This document shows, one piece after another, positions 17,734 to 24,656 of a stretch of DNA of 47,754 bases. The notes under the pieces were generated by a model, which was not told the DNA's origin, ran no database searches, and worked only from the letters and a program-made list of their open reading frames with translations. The DNA is from Ruminococcus flavefaciens (GTDB lineage Bacteria > Bacillota > Clostridia > Oscillospirales > Ruminococcaceae). A program made the position numbers and the translations under genes. The stretch is taken from assembly GCA_002310115.1 (NCBI GenBank), contig DBYI01000120.1, positions 1 to 47,754 of the forward strand. The letters are read 5' to 3'. The stretch's first letter is position 1; every line of letters starts with the position of its first letter.

Positions 17734-18471
17734 TTATTTATTGTATTTATTATCTATTGCATCTACGCACGTTCCAATATTACCTGAGATTTTATTAAGC
17801 GCTCCGTTGGCTTTTTGGATAATTATATAACCTTTCAATCTGCCTTCATAATTAATTGCGCCCCACAATATACCTGTTTTGGAGTCTTTTTTCTCTTTCA
17901 AGTAAACAACTTCTTTTCCTGGGATCATCTTATTTGATTTTTGATTTGTATCCATAGCATTATAGAGTCGATGGTCGCATTCAAGATAATAAGCAGCACC
18001 ATTACTATCGGACTCAATCCATACGCCATTTGAATCATAATTGTACCATCTGAGATTACTTCCATCAGGATTGGTCATGTATGTACATCCGATTACCATA
18101 ATTCCGGATGAAGGAAAGAAATAATACCATTTGCCATTAATCTGTTGATTTCCTGTTCGCATGGCGCCATCATTACCAAGATAATATGTTTTATTGTTTT
18201 CAGTATACCATTTTGTGTTCATGCGGCCAGCTTTGTCAAAATGATATCTTTTACCATTTATAGTTAACCATTGATTTCTTACTACATTTCCATTAACATT
18301 ATAATAATACCAATAACCATTTTTTTGCACCCATCCAGTTTGTTTAGCTGCAGCTGTTGCTGTGGTCTTGTATCTTACATGATTTGCTTGATTATTGGAA
18401 TTTAATCCAAATCCAGGTGCTGCAACAATAGCTAATGCCATTAATGTGCTGATAATTCTTGTTTTTTTCAT
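17734..18471 (-). CDS. Secreted protein with choline-binding-type (CW_binding_1) repeats
   Basis: 245 aa. Signal peptide KKTRIISTLMALAIVAAPGF. Residues ~45-150 are repeats of ~20 aa with the aromatic pattern GWVQKNGYWYYYNVNGNVV, QWLTINGKRYHFDKAGRM, QINGKWYYFFPSSGIM, typical of cell-wall or choline-binding repeats. The C-terminal ~95 aa (YLECDHRLYNAMDTNQKSNK... NIGTCVDAIDNKYNK) contain a small SH3-like stretch (GKEVVYLKEKKDSKTGILWG). AAGGAG lies 7 nt before the ATG. Probable non-covalent surface attachment; no catalytic domain seen. Confidence 0.75.
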   Translation of the reverse strand: MKKTRIISTLMALAIVAAPGFGLNSNNQANHVRYKTTATAAAKQTGWVQKNGYWYYYNVNGNVVRNQWLTINGKRYHFDKAGRMNTKWYTENNKTYYLGNDGAMRTGNQQINGKWYYFFPSSGIMVIGCTYMTNPDGSNLRWYNYDSNGVWIESDSNGAAYYLECDHRLYNAMDTNQKSNKMIPGKEVVYLKEKKDSKTGILWGAINYEGRLKGYIIIQKANGALNKISGNIGTCVDAIDNKYNK

Positions 18472-18494
18472 AATAAAACTCCTTAGAAATAATG

Positions 18495-18510
18495 TGTTAT
18501 TATAATAACA
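18495..18510. promoter_or_regulatory. Perfect 16-nt palindrome upstream of the choline-binding-type gene
   Basis: TGTTATTATAATAACA is its own reverse complement. It lies 24-39 nt upstream of the ATG at 18471 and contains a TATAAT-like hexamer. Either an operator overlapping the promoter or simply an AT-rich palindrome; no other copy was noticed. Confidence 0.4.
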
Positions 18511-18653
18511 TATTATATTTTACATCTAAGAAATTGAAAAATCAAGATTAAGTTTTCGGTTGTAGTAAAGTTGACAATAAATGATTAAATGACAATTTTT
18601 GTAAATTTACACTAGCAATACTCTTATCTACAGAATTTACGATATAAATCATA

Positions 18654-18896
18654 TCAGTTTTCTTTTGATTTAAAAATACCATCTATGATGAAATTATCCA
18701 TTACCTTGAGATCTTCTCTGCTACCTACAATTATATAGCCATACTTAATTGCTATTTGGTCAGGACCTATTATATATCCCAGCATATTGGGATTTTCACG
18801 TGGTTTAGCTATATAAGTACTCTTACCTACACCATTGACGCCAGCAACTATTGTAAAGAGTTTATCAGGCATTATATCAAATCTTTTACTGTGCAT
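18654..18896 (-). pseudogene. Short zeta-toxin-like P-loop protein, probably truncated
   Basis: About 80 aa (start ATG 18896; the family-like start MPDKLFTIVAGVNGVGKST is at 18872). The Walker A GVNGVGKST and the following ENPNMLGYIIGPDQIA match the N-terminus of zeta-toxin-type kinases, which are normally ~190-200 aa. The end, GSREDLKVMDNFIIDGIFKSKEN, does not contain the usual catalytic core, so most of the kinase is missing. The start overlaps the stop of the second WYL gene by 11 nt, so it is the third gene of the WYL operon. A nucleotide-binding role is possible; toxin activity is not supported. Confidence 0.5.
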
Positions 18897-19872
18897 TCTT
18901 CCCATAAAGCAGCTCATACTGTCTGTCTAAGCGTTCTTTAGCCTGAGAACGCAACTTCTCAGGTCCGAGTATCTCTATAACTGGTCCGAAGCTCAGTAGC
19001 ATTATAAGCACTTCAGTTTCATCCTGTTCGTCATACCATAGCTCAACAACGTACTCGTTTTTCTCAAGATCACGTACTGTATGCTTTGCATATGGAGCAA
19101 ATTCAAGCATAAAACGCTCAACGCCGTTTCTTTCGTTAGTTACCCTTATTACCGCAGGAGTACTGCACTTACGGCTACTGAAATAATTGTCCATAGATAC
19201 AGGTGTACGGAATATACGTCCTGTATCCGTTATTTTATCTATCCTTCCGATATTTATAAGGCCGCTGTTTTTAATCTTGTCATTACTGAGTTTATAGCAG
19301 TAAGCACGAAACTTACCGTTCTTGGGCGAAAACTCTATTTTCAGCATTACAAACCTGCCGCTTACATGTTTTCCGTGTCCTGATGTAAAGGAAATATCAA
19401 CTATTTTACGCTTTTTTACAGCGTCAAGAGCTTCATGGAAATTAGCGATATATTTCTCGTCGGAATAGTCATCATGGTCTGCATATCTGTCAGTGAGCTT
19501 GAAATGCTCATGACGGTACAGCGGCTTTATGTCAGCCAGTTCAGCTTCTAATTCCGTTATGGTATTGTCCTCAAGAAAAAGTCTTATCCTCGGATCAGAA
19601 AGCTTGGATTTCAGCCACATATTCTGCAGCTTTGTCAGCACCTTTTCAGGTGCTTTTTTTGTTATGCGCCTGAGCATATTATTGTTGTCACGCTTAAAAA
19701 GTCCCCAGTCCTCTCCACTTGGTATAAGCTTCTGAGGTAAGAAGAGTATAGAATCGCGGAAACCATCACGCAGTACAGTTTCACGGACGGTCTTTTCATC
19801 AATGACCTCATTTTCAAGGAGCTTTGCGGCAATACGGAAATATGTGCCATATATCTCACTGAATATGTTCAT
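18886..19872 (-). CDS. WYL-domain transcriptional regulator (second of a pair)
   Basis: 328 aa from the ATG at 19872, which has GGAGGTGAAGACG directly upstream; it overlaps the end of the first WYL gene by 17 nt. The C-terminal WYL-type domain is at ~165-250 (VKKRKIVDISFTSGHG..., VMLKIEFSPKNGKFRAYCYKL...). A WCX-like end follows (RFMLEFAPYAKHTVRDLEKNEYVVELWYDEQDETEVLIMLLSFGPVIEILGPEKLRSQ in part). No clear DNA-binding wing is visible at its N-terminus, so it may act as a partner of the first WYL protein. WYL domains bind ligands, often nucleic-acid derived, and control stress or defence genes. Confidence 0.82.
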   Translation of the reverse strand: MNIFSEIYGTYFRIAAKLLENEVIDEKTVRETVLRDGFRDSILFLPQKLIPSGEDWGLFKRDNNNMLRRITKKAPEKVLTKLQNMWLKSKLSDPRIRLFLEDNTITELEAELADIKPLYRHEHFKLTDRYADHDDYSDEKYIANFHEALDAVKKRKIVDISFTSGHGKHVSGRFVMLKIEFSPKNGKFRAYCYKLSNDKIKNSGLINIGRIDKITDTGRIFRTPVSMDNYFSSRKCSTPAVIRVTNERNGVERFMLEFAPYAKHTVRDLEKNEYVVELWYDEQDETEVLIMLLSFGPVIEILGPEKLRSQAKERLDRQYELLYGKNAQ

Positions 19873-21118
19873 CGTCTTCACCTCCGTACATTCTGTACAT
19901 TCTGCGGATATCATTATAAAAGCGCAGCCTTATCTTTTCAGTACCGCCATCAATGGAGACAATACGTCCGATAAATGTCTTTGCCCAGTGCATTATCTCG
20001 TTAGGATCAAAAACATCAGCAGTAAGAGTATACAGACCGTCTCCTGTCTTTTCAACTACAGCACAGCGCTTTTCACGTTCAAGACGCTCTATTACATATA
20101 ACTCTTTTTTCTCGTCAACGGTAAATGTTATCTTAATTGCATTAACATTTCCACTTTCACGTCTGTCTCCGAAAGAGACTCCGAAGCAACGATGTATATT
20201 CACCTCATAGCGTTCTCTGAGCCTGTCATAGTCAGTGCAGACAATATTTCTCTTGATAAATTTTATCCTGTCAAGCCTGTATGTTGAGAATCTACGGGTT
20301 TTAGGCACGTAGCCTGCTATATAACGTCTGCCTGTCTGTACAGAAACGAGAATTTGCATAGGGATTATTATTTCCTCAGCAGGCTCTTCATCTTTTTTCC
20401 ATGTAAATTTCTTTATTATTATACTGCACTTATCGTCAATGGCTTTAAGTATTTCAGGTACAAGTATATCCTCAAGAGAGTGTATCATATAATTATGCTT
20501 TATATGGAACAGATCGTTCCTGATACCTACAGCTTTCATTATGCTGTTGCCTATAACTCCGAAATCCGGAGCTTCTGAAAAGAATTTTACAGCATCTGAA
20601 AGGCCATTATATTTCTGTATGTATTCATCAATACGGGTTGGGGATAGGGAATAATACATGGTCTTTCCCCGCTTTTGCACAACAATGATACCCTCTTCGG
20701 CATATTCCTTTAGCTTGTTACGAACTGTCTGATCATCAAACAGCTGCTCATATTCATTGTTTAAAGTGTCTGTCAGTTCTCTGAGAGTACGGATTTTTCC
20801 GTCCTGTAATATATCTATAAGAAGAAAATGAAGCTTTATATCATTATCGGTAAAGCTCTTGGAGTAGTATGCGTTATACAGCGGATTTTCAGATATATGG
20901 CCGCTGTCAACGGAAATGGACACATGACGACCCTTTATTGAATCGTCATAGCGCATATAGTCCTGCATCCAGCTTTCCACACGGCGCTTTTCATCATCGT
21001 ATGTGCGGACACTCTTTTTATCGAAATCGCTTCTTACCTTACATCCATAAATAAAGAAATCCCTGACATATTCTCTTGTTTTATCGAAATTTTTTATCAG
21101 TTCAGAAAAACCTGCCAT
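19856..21118 (-). CDS. WYL-domain transcriptional regulator with winged HTH (first of a pair)
   Basis: 420 aa. A winged-helix segment lies at ~105-160 (DGKIRTLRELTDTLNNEYE, DDQTVRNKLKEYAEEGIIVV, KRGKTMYYSL). The WYL domain is at ~235-300 (IPMQILVSVQTGRRYIAGYV, RRFSTYRLDRIKFIK), with a C-terminal WCX-like part to ~405. GGAG is 11 nt before the ATG. The gene is divergent from rtcB with only ~150 nt between the coding starts. In Proteobacteria the rtcB operon is controlled by RtcR; here the WYL pair occupies that place, so I infer it senses RNA damage or an RNA-derived ligand and controls rtcB and the RNA array. Confidence 0.85.
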   Translation of the reverse strand: MAGFSELIKNFDKTREYVRDFFIYGCKVRSDFDKKSVRTYDDEKRRVESWMQDYMRYDDSIKGRHVSISVDSGHISENPLYNAYYSKSFTDNDIKLHFLLIDILQDGKIRTLRELTDTLNNEYEQLFDDQTVRNKLKEYAEEGIIVVQKRGKTMYYSLSPTRIDEYIQKYNGLSDAVKFFSEAPDFGVIGNSIMKAVGIRNDLFHIKHNYMIHSLEDILVPEILKAIDDKCSIIIKKFTWKKDEEPAEEIIIPMQILVSVQTGRRYIAGYVPKTRRFSTYRLDRIKFIKRNIVCTDYDRLRERYEVNIHRCFGVSFGDRRESGNVNAIKITFTVDEKKELYVIERLEREKRCAVVEKTGDGLYTLTADVFDPNEIMHWAKTFIGRIVSIDGGTEKIRLRFYNDIRRMYRMYGGEDDEHIQ

Positions 21119-21146
21119 TTCAAGCCCATCTCCTTTCCTTATTTAT

Positions 21147-21175
21147 ATATTATCAGAAAAATATGTCATTTTCAA
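21147..21175 (-). promoter_or_regulatory. Promoter of the WYL operon
   Basis: Minus strand: TTGAAA (21175-21170), 17-nt spacer, TAATAT (21152-21147). The leader to the ATG at 21118 is about 22 nt. The -35 hexamer lies inside the TGTCA/TGACA inverted repeat. Confidence 0.55.
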
Positions 21176-21181
21176 GTGACA
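21164..21181. promoter_or_regulatory. Candidate operator (inverted repeat) in the WYL-rtcB intergenic region
   Basis: TGTCA (21164-21168) and TGACA (21177-21181) form an inverted repeat with an 8-nt spacer, covering the -35 of the WYL promoter and lying ~50 nt upstream of the rtcB -10. This is the position expected for autorepression plus activation of the divergent gene. Confidence 0.45.
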
Positions 21182-21226
21182 ATCGAGTGTGCGCAGACTT
21201 TTTTATATGATTATTTCCAATTCATG

Positions 21227-21235
21227 TGGTATACT
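21227..21235 (+). promoter_or_regulatory. Extended -10 promoter of rtcB
   Basis: TGGTATACT at 21227-21235 is a good extended -10 (TGn plus TATACT). There is no good -35 at the proper distance (TGATTA at 21207), which fits a promoter needing an activator. It is ~34 nt before the ATG. Confidence 0.55.
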
Positions 21236-21268
21236 AAAGTCAAGCTAAAGGAAAGAGAAGTGAAGAAA

Positions 21269-22504
21269 ATGTTCGTACATTACAACAAGAACGAGAATAT
21301 GCTCCCAATAAAGATATGGCAGACAGATATGGAAGCTGTCGGTGAGAAATGTATCGAACAGGCGGAGCATCTTGCAAAGTTACCGTTCGCACACAAATGG
21401 ATAGCACTTATGCCCGATACCCACGCTGGTAAGGGAATGCCCATAGGCGGAGTTATAGCCTGTGAGAATGTTGTTATCCCAAACGCGGTAGGAGTTGATA
21501 TAGGCTGCGGTATGGCTTATGTTCAGACCGACATACCTGTATCGCTTCTCCGTGAAACAATAACAGGAAGCGGAAATCTTGTAAAGACTATCTGCGGAGA
21601 TATCCTCAGAAATATTCCTACAGGTTTCGCTCATTACAAAAACGTTCAGGCATCTGAGGTTCTTGACCGTGCAAAGACTGAGATGGGACAATACGAAGCT
21701 GATAAGGAGCTTTTACCTCAGATAGAGGAGGGTTACTATCAGGCAGGTACTTTAGGAGGCGGAAACCACTTCATTGAACTTCAGCAGGACGATAACGGAA
21801 TGTGTGGTATTATGCTCCATTCAGGAAGCCGTCATTTCGGTAATATCGTAGGACAGTATTTCAATAAGATAGCTCACGGACTGAATGATAAGTGGTTCTC
21901 ACAGGTACCGAATGAGTGGAATTTACCGTTCCTGCCTGTTGATACAGATGAAGGCAGAAGATATCTTGCGTGGATGCAGCTCTGTATGGATTTCGCATAT
22001 GAGAACCGTGCTATCATGCTTAATAAGATAAAGGATATATTCACCAAGCATACAGCGAAGCACACAGGCATAGTTCCTGTATTCTCAGACGAGATAAACT
22101 GTCATCACAACTATGCAGCTCTTGAGAACCACTTCGGCAAGAATGTATGGGTACACAGAAAGGGTGCTATACGTGCGGGTGAGGGTGAAATGGGTATTAT
22201 TCCGGGTGCTATGGGCTCATACAGCTACATAGTTCGCGGCAAGGGCAATCCCGACAGCTTCATGTCGTCGTCCCACGGTGCAGGCAGAGCTTATTCGCGT
22301 ACAAAGGCTATGGATACTTTTTCAGTAGAGTCCGTAATGGTCGATCTGAAGGAGCAAAACGTAGTTCTTGCGAAGAATAATAAGTCCGACGTTGCAGAAG
22401 AGTCAAGATTTGCATATAAGGACATCAATGATGTAATGGCTAATCAGCAGGATCTTACAGAGCCTGTGAAGAGATTATTCACCGTCGGAGTAGTTAAAGG
22501 CTGA
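21269..22504 (+). CDS. rtcB: RNA-splicing ligase RtcB
   Basis: 411 aa from ATG 21269 (GAGAAG 8 nt upstream); frames extending left have no site and cross the promoter. Conserved elements: GVDIGCGMAYVQTD (metal-binding Asp and Cys), GTLGGGNHFIEL, MLHSGSRHFGN, VWVHRKGAIRAGEGEMGIIPGAMGSYSYIV in part, and the guanylylation site SSSHGAGRAYSR with its His. RtcB joins a 5'-OH end to a 2',3'-cyclic phosphate or 3'-phosphate end, with GTP and Mn2+. No archease or RtcA gene is nearby. The stop is 5 nt before the first structured RNA. Length is near that of E. coli RtcB (408 aa), so it appears complete. Confidence 0.96.
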   Translation: MFVHYNKNENMLPIKIWQTDMEAVGEKCIEQAEHLAKLPFAHKWIALMPDTHAGKGMPIGGVIACENVVIPNAVGVDIGCGMAYVQTDIPVSLLRETITGSGNLVKTICGDILRNIPTGFAHYKNVQASEVLDRAKTEMGQYEADKELLPQIEEGYYQAGTLGGGNHFIELQQDDNGMCGIMLHSGSRHFGNIVGQYFNKIAHGLNDKWFSQVPNEWNLPFLPVDTDEGRRYLAWMQLCMDFAYENRAIMLNKIKDIFTKHTAKHTGIVPVFSDEINCHHNYAALENHFGKNVWVHRKGAIRAGEGEMGIIPGAMGSYSYIVRGKGNPDSFMSSSHGAGRAYSRTKAMDTFSVESVMVDLKEQNVVLAKNNKSDVAEESRFAYKDINDVMANQQDLTEPVKRLFTVGVVKG

Positions 22505-22508
22505 TTTT

Positions 22509-22568
22509 TCGTCGCTTACAGCAATTATGGCAGTTCATATAGAACGGGTTCAACTTCCACGGCGACGA
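22509..22568 (+). ncRNA. Structured RNA 1 of the rtcB array: tRNA-like (acceptor + T-arm)
   Basis: CGTCGCT (22510-22516) pairs with GGCGACG (22561-22567), a 7-bp acceptor-like stem. Directly 5' of the 3' strand, with no linker, is a T-arm-like unit whose 7-nt loop TTCAACT (22549-22555) fits TTCRANT, with a short GGG/TCC stem. A single A (22568) follows as a discriminator would. The D and anticodon arms are replaced by ACAGCAA (22518-22524) and a hairpin GTTC-atata-GAAC (22533-22545). It begins 5 nt after the rtcB stop. Confidence 0.65.
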
Positions 22569-22572
22569 GTTT

Positions 22573-22625
22573 TAAGACACTGACAGCAGATGTTTAATGA
22601 AAAAGGTTATTCATACAGTGTCTTG
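22573..22625 (+). ncRNA. Structured RNA 2 of the rtcB array
   Basis: AAGACACTG (22574-22582) pairs perfectly with CAGTGTCTT (22616-22624), plus a flanking T-G wobble. The motif ACAGCA follows the 5' strand directly (22583-22588). A weak inner hairpin AATGA/TTATT is possible. Confidence 0.65.
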
Positions 22626-22644
22626 TAATTAAATTTCATAGTTT

Positions 22645-22695
22645 TAAGGCACAAACAGCAGTTAATATTATCCTACCAAGATAAAATGTGCCTTG
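22645..22695 (+). ncRNA. Structured RNA 3 of the rtcB array
   Basis: AAGGCACA (22646-22653) pairs perfectly with TGTGCCTT (22687-22694), with a flanking T-G wobble. ACAGCA is at 22655-22660, one nt inside the stem. Inner hairpin TTATC (22668-22672) / GATAA (22680-22684). Confidence 0.65.
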
Positions 22696-22704
22696 TTGAT
22701 CCTA

Positions 22705-22734
22705 TCAGGCTGCCAAATATATATGACAGCCTGA
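22705..22734 (+). ncRNA. Simple hairpin inside the rtcB RNA array
   Basis: TCAGGCTG (22705-22712) pairs with CAGCCTGA (22727-22734), 8 bp, AT-rich 14-nt loop. It lacks the 5' ACAGCA motif of its neighbours and has no U-run, so it may be a spacer, a processing signal or a reduced member. Confidence 0.5.
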
Positions 22735-22737
22735 AAA

Positions 22738-22805
22738 TAAGACGCTTACTGCAATAAGTATAAATGAAGTGCTCTTTAAGGAAGTGAAAAAACGCAAGCG
22801 TCTTG
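22738..22805 (+). ncRNA. Structured RNA 5 of the rtcB array
   Basis: AAGACGCTT (22739-22747) pairs perfectly with AAGCGTCTT (22796-22804), with a flanking T-G wobble. ACTGCAA (22748-22754), a one-base variant of the motif, follows directly. Its 5' part resembles that of RNA 1 (CGCTTAC[A/T]GCAAT). Confidence 0.65.
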
Positions 22806-22821
22806 TAAACAAAAAACAATT

Positions 22822-22899
22822 CGGCTCTGACAGCATTATTTTTCAGGGACGCAGGAAGCTGCCACTACGGTGGTAAGCACTGTGCAAAAAAATGAGCCG
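22822..22899 (+). ncRNA. Structured RNA 6 of the rtcB array
   Basis: CGGCTC (22822-22827) pairs with GAGCCG (22894-22899). ACAGCA is at 22830-22835. An inner hairpin GCCAC-TACG-GTGGT (22861-22874) has a C(UACG)G tetraloop, a classic very stable structured-RNA loop. A second small hairpin GCAC-T-GTGC lies at 22877-22885. The 3' strand overlaps the acceptor-like 5' strand of RNA 7. Confidence 0.6.
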
Positions 22900-22987
22900 C
22901 GGCTAAGTCAGCAACAGCAATATTATCAGTGGTCTTACGCAGGTTCGAATCCTGCCCTGCGGAAACGTATGGTAAAACGCTGACTTG
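22897..22987 (+). ncRNA. Structured RNA 7 of the rtcB array: canonical T-arm, tRNA-like
   Basis: GCAGG-TTCGAAT-CCTGC (22939-22955) is a textbook T-arm. It is followed at once by CCTGCGG and A, which can pair with CCGCGGC (22897-22903) in 6 of 7 positions (one G-U, one C-C mismatch). This is acceptor plus T-arm geometry as in tRNA. The 35 nt between are too few for normal D and anticodon arms. A second closing stem AAGTCAGC (22905-22912) / GCTGACTT (22979-22986) encloses ACAGCAA (22914-22920) and the T-arm and matches the other array members. The ribosome site of the next gene (GAAAGGAG) follows immediately. Confidence 0.7.
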
Positions 22988-23001
22988 AAAGGAGAATTAT
23001 T

Positions 23002-24474
23002 ATGCTTAACTTTTTAAAGGAAGAGTCTAATATGACATATACCGAGAACGGCGGTACTGCTTACCGTTCAACAGAGTCCTCTTGCCTTGATATGTTCTTC
23101 AAGGCAGGAGCTATGAGAAATTCCACTGCCGGGGAGATAGCAGACGTGGTAACACGTGCTTATGCTGAGAACCCCGACAAGACTATGAAAATAGTCTTCT
23201 TCGCCCGTGACGCAAGAGGTGGTCTTGGTGAGAGACGTTTCTTCCGTTGTGCGGTTTCAGCATTGGTAAAGACAGCTCCCAGGGCTGTTGAGAAGAATAT
23301 CCCTTTGTTTGCTGAGTATGGGCGTTATGACGATCTGTGCATACTGCTCGGTACTCCTCTGGAGAATGCAGCAGCAAAGGTGATTAAGGCACAACTGGAT
23401 AAGGATATAGCAGCTATGGGCAGAAAGGGACAGGCTTCCTTACTGGCTAAGTGGTTGCCATCAGTAAATACCTCATCAAAGGATACACGTAACAAGGGCA
23501 GACGTATGGCAGCTTTGCTTGGTATGACCGAGTCTGCATACAGAAAGACTCTGTCTGCTCTGAGAGCTTACACTGACATATTGGAAAACCGTCTCCGTGA
23601 GCGTGATTATACCTTTGACTACGAAGTACAGCCTTCCTGCGCTATGTTCAAGTACCGCCATGCTTTTATCAGAAACGATAATGAGCGTTATGTGGGTTAC
23701 CTAAATAGCGTACACAACGGCGAGGCAAAGCTCAACGCAGACAGACTGTTTCCATATGATATTGTAAGAGCTGTGCTTACAGGCAAAATCTCAGGAACTG
23801 AGAGGATGTCACTGGACGCTGCATGGAAGTCTCTGCCTGACCTGACAGCTTCAAGACGCGAGAATGCAATAGCTGTTATAGATGGCTCTGGCTCTATGAC
23901 CTGTGGCTGTGGTGGTATCCGCCCTATAGACGCAGCACTGTCTCTGGGAATATACTTTGCAGAGCATAATACAGGTGCTTTTTCTAATCACTTTATTACT
24001 TTCTCTGAGTCTCCACGTATAGTTGAGATAAAGGGTAAGGATATATTTGAAAAGGTGCGTTACTGCAATACCTTCAACGAGGTGGCAAATACAAATCTTG
24101 AGGCTGTGTTTCTGCTGATACTCAATACTGCAAAGAAGTATAAGGTATCTAAGAAAGATATGCCTTCAAAGATATACATAATCTCTGATATGCAGTTTGA
24201 CTATTGTATCGTAGGCGGTAATGACGAGTCTATGTTCCGGGAGATGAGAAAGCTATTCAAGGCTAACGGCTACGAACTGCCTGACGTAGTCTTTTGGAAC
24301 GTAAACGCAAGATGTGATGCGATGCCGGTAACACGTTCTGAAACAGGAGCGGCTCTTGTATCTGGTTATTCACCATCTGTATTCGATATGGTCATGGGCG
24401 GTGAAATATCACCTGAGGCTGTAATGGATAAGATACTTGCTTCAAAGAGATATGCTACGATAACGGCTGCATAA
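23002..24474 (+). CDS. DUF2828 family protein, helical repeat + vWA (Ro60/TROVE-like)
   Basis: 490 aa. Residues ~10-285 are helical repeats with GGTAYRSTESSCLDMFFKAGAMR, MKIVFFARDARGGLGERRFFR and LAEYGRYDDL-type motifs of DUF2828. Residues ~288-480 form a von Willebrand A domain with an intact MIDAS (DGSGSM at 294-299) and a later SDMQFD. Ro60/TROVE proteins share this layout: an alpha-helical ring that binds misfolded RNA and Y RNA, then vWA. GAAAGGAG is 7 nt before the ATG and abuts the last RNA of the array. Its place after rtcB and the RNA array suggests an RNA-holding role, by analogy with Rsr in the rtc operon. The DUF2828-TROVE relation is inferred from layout. Confidence 0.85.
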   Translation: MLNFLKEESNMTYTENGGTAYRSTESSCLDMFFKAGAMRNSTAGEIADVVTRAYAENPDKTMKIVFFARDARGGLGERRFFRCAVSALVKTAPRAVEKNIPLFAEYGRYDDLCILLGTPLENAAAKVIKAQLDKDIAAMGRKGQASLLAKWLPSVNTSSKDTRNKGRRMAALLGMTESAYRKTLSALRAYTDILENRLRERDYTFDYEVQPSCAMFKYRHAFIRNDNERYVGYLNSVHNGEAKLNADRLFPYDIVRAVLTGKISGTERMSLDAAWKSLPDLTASRRENAIAVIDGSGSMTCGCGGIRPIDAALSLGIYFAEHNTGAFSNHFITFSESPRIVEIKGKDIFEKVRYCNTFNEVANTNLEAVFLLILNTAKKYKVSKKDMPSKIYIISDMQFDYCIVGGNDESMFREMRKLFKANGYELPDVVFWNVNARCDAMPVTRSETGAALVSGYSPSVFDMVMGGEISPEAVMDKILASKRYATITAA

Positions 24475-24500
24475 GATTTATGTTGGCCACCAACTGGCAT

Positions 24501-24568
24501 GGTCAGTTTACAACAAAAAACGAGTCGGACAATTTCCCGGCTCGAAGTTGATTCGTTTGACACTGACT
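24501..24568 (+). ncRNA. Possible eighth structured RNA after the DUF2828 gene
   Basis: GGTCAGT (24501-24507) pairs with ACTGACT (24562-24568). TTACAACAA just inside resembles TTACAGCAA of RNA 1. An inner hairpin CGAGTCGG (24521-24528) / CCGGCTCG (24537-24544) has one wobble. Size (68 nt) and plan match the array, but the motif has one changed base. It could instead be a 3' UTR structure. Confidence 0.4.
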
Positions 24569-24656
24569 ATATGTTTTCCTGTAATATGCCGTGAAGCGAA
24601 TTGCTGACTGATTGGTGTAGACAGAAATATAGTGAAACAAAATAATGAACTATAAT

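Noticed and set aside
22897..22963. A functional tRNA gene
   Set aside because: The T-arm is perfect, but only 35 nt lie between acceptor and T-arm, so there is no anticodon arm with a D-arm, and one acceptor pair is missing.
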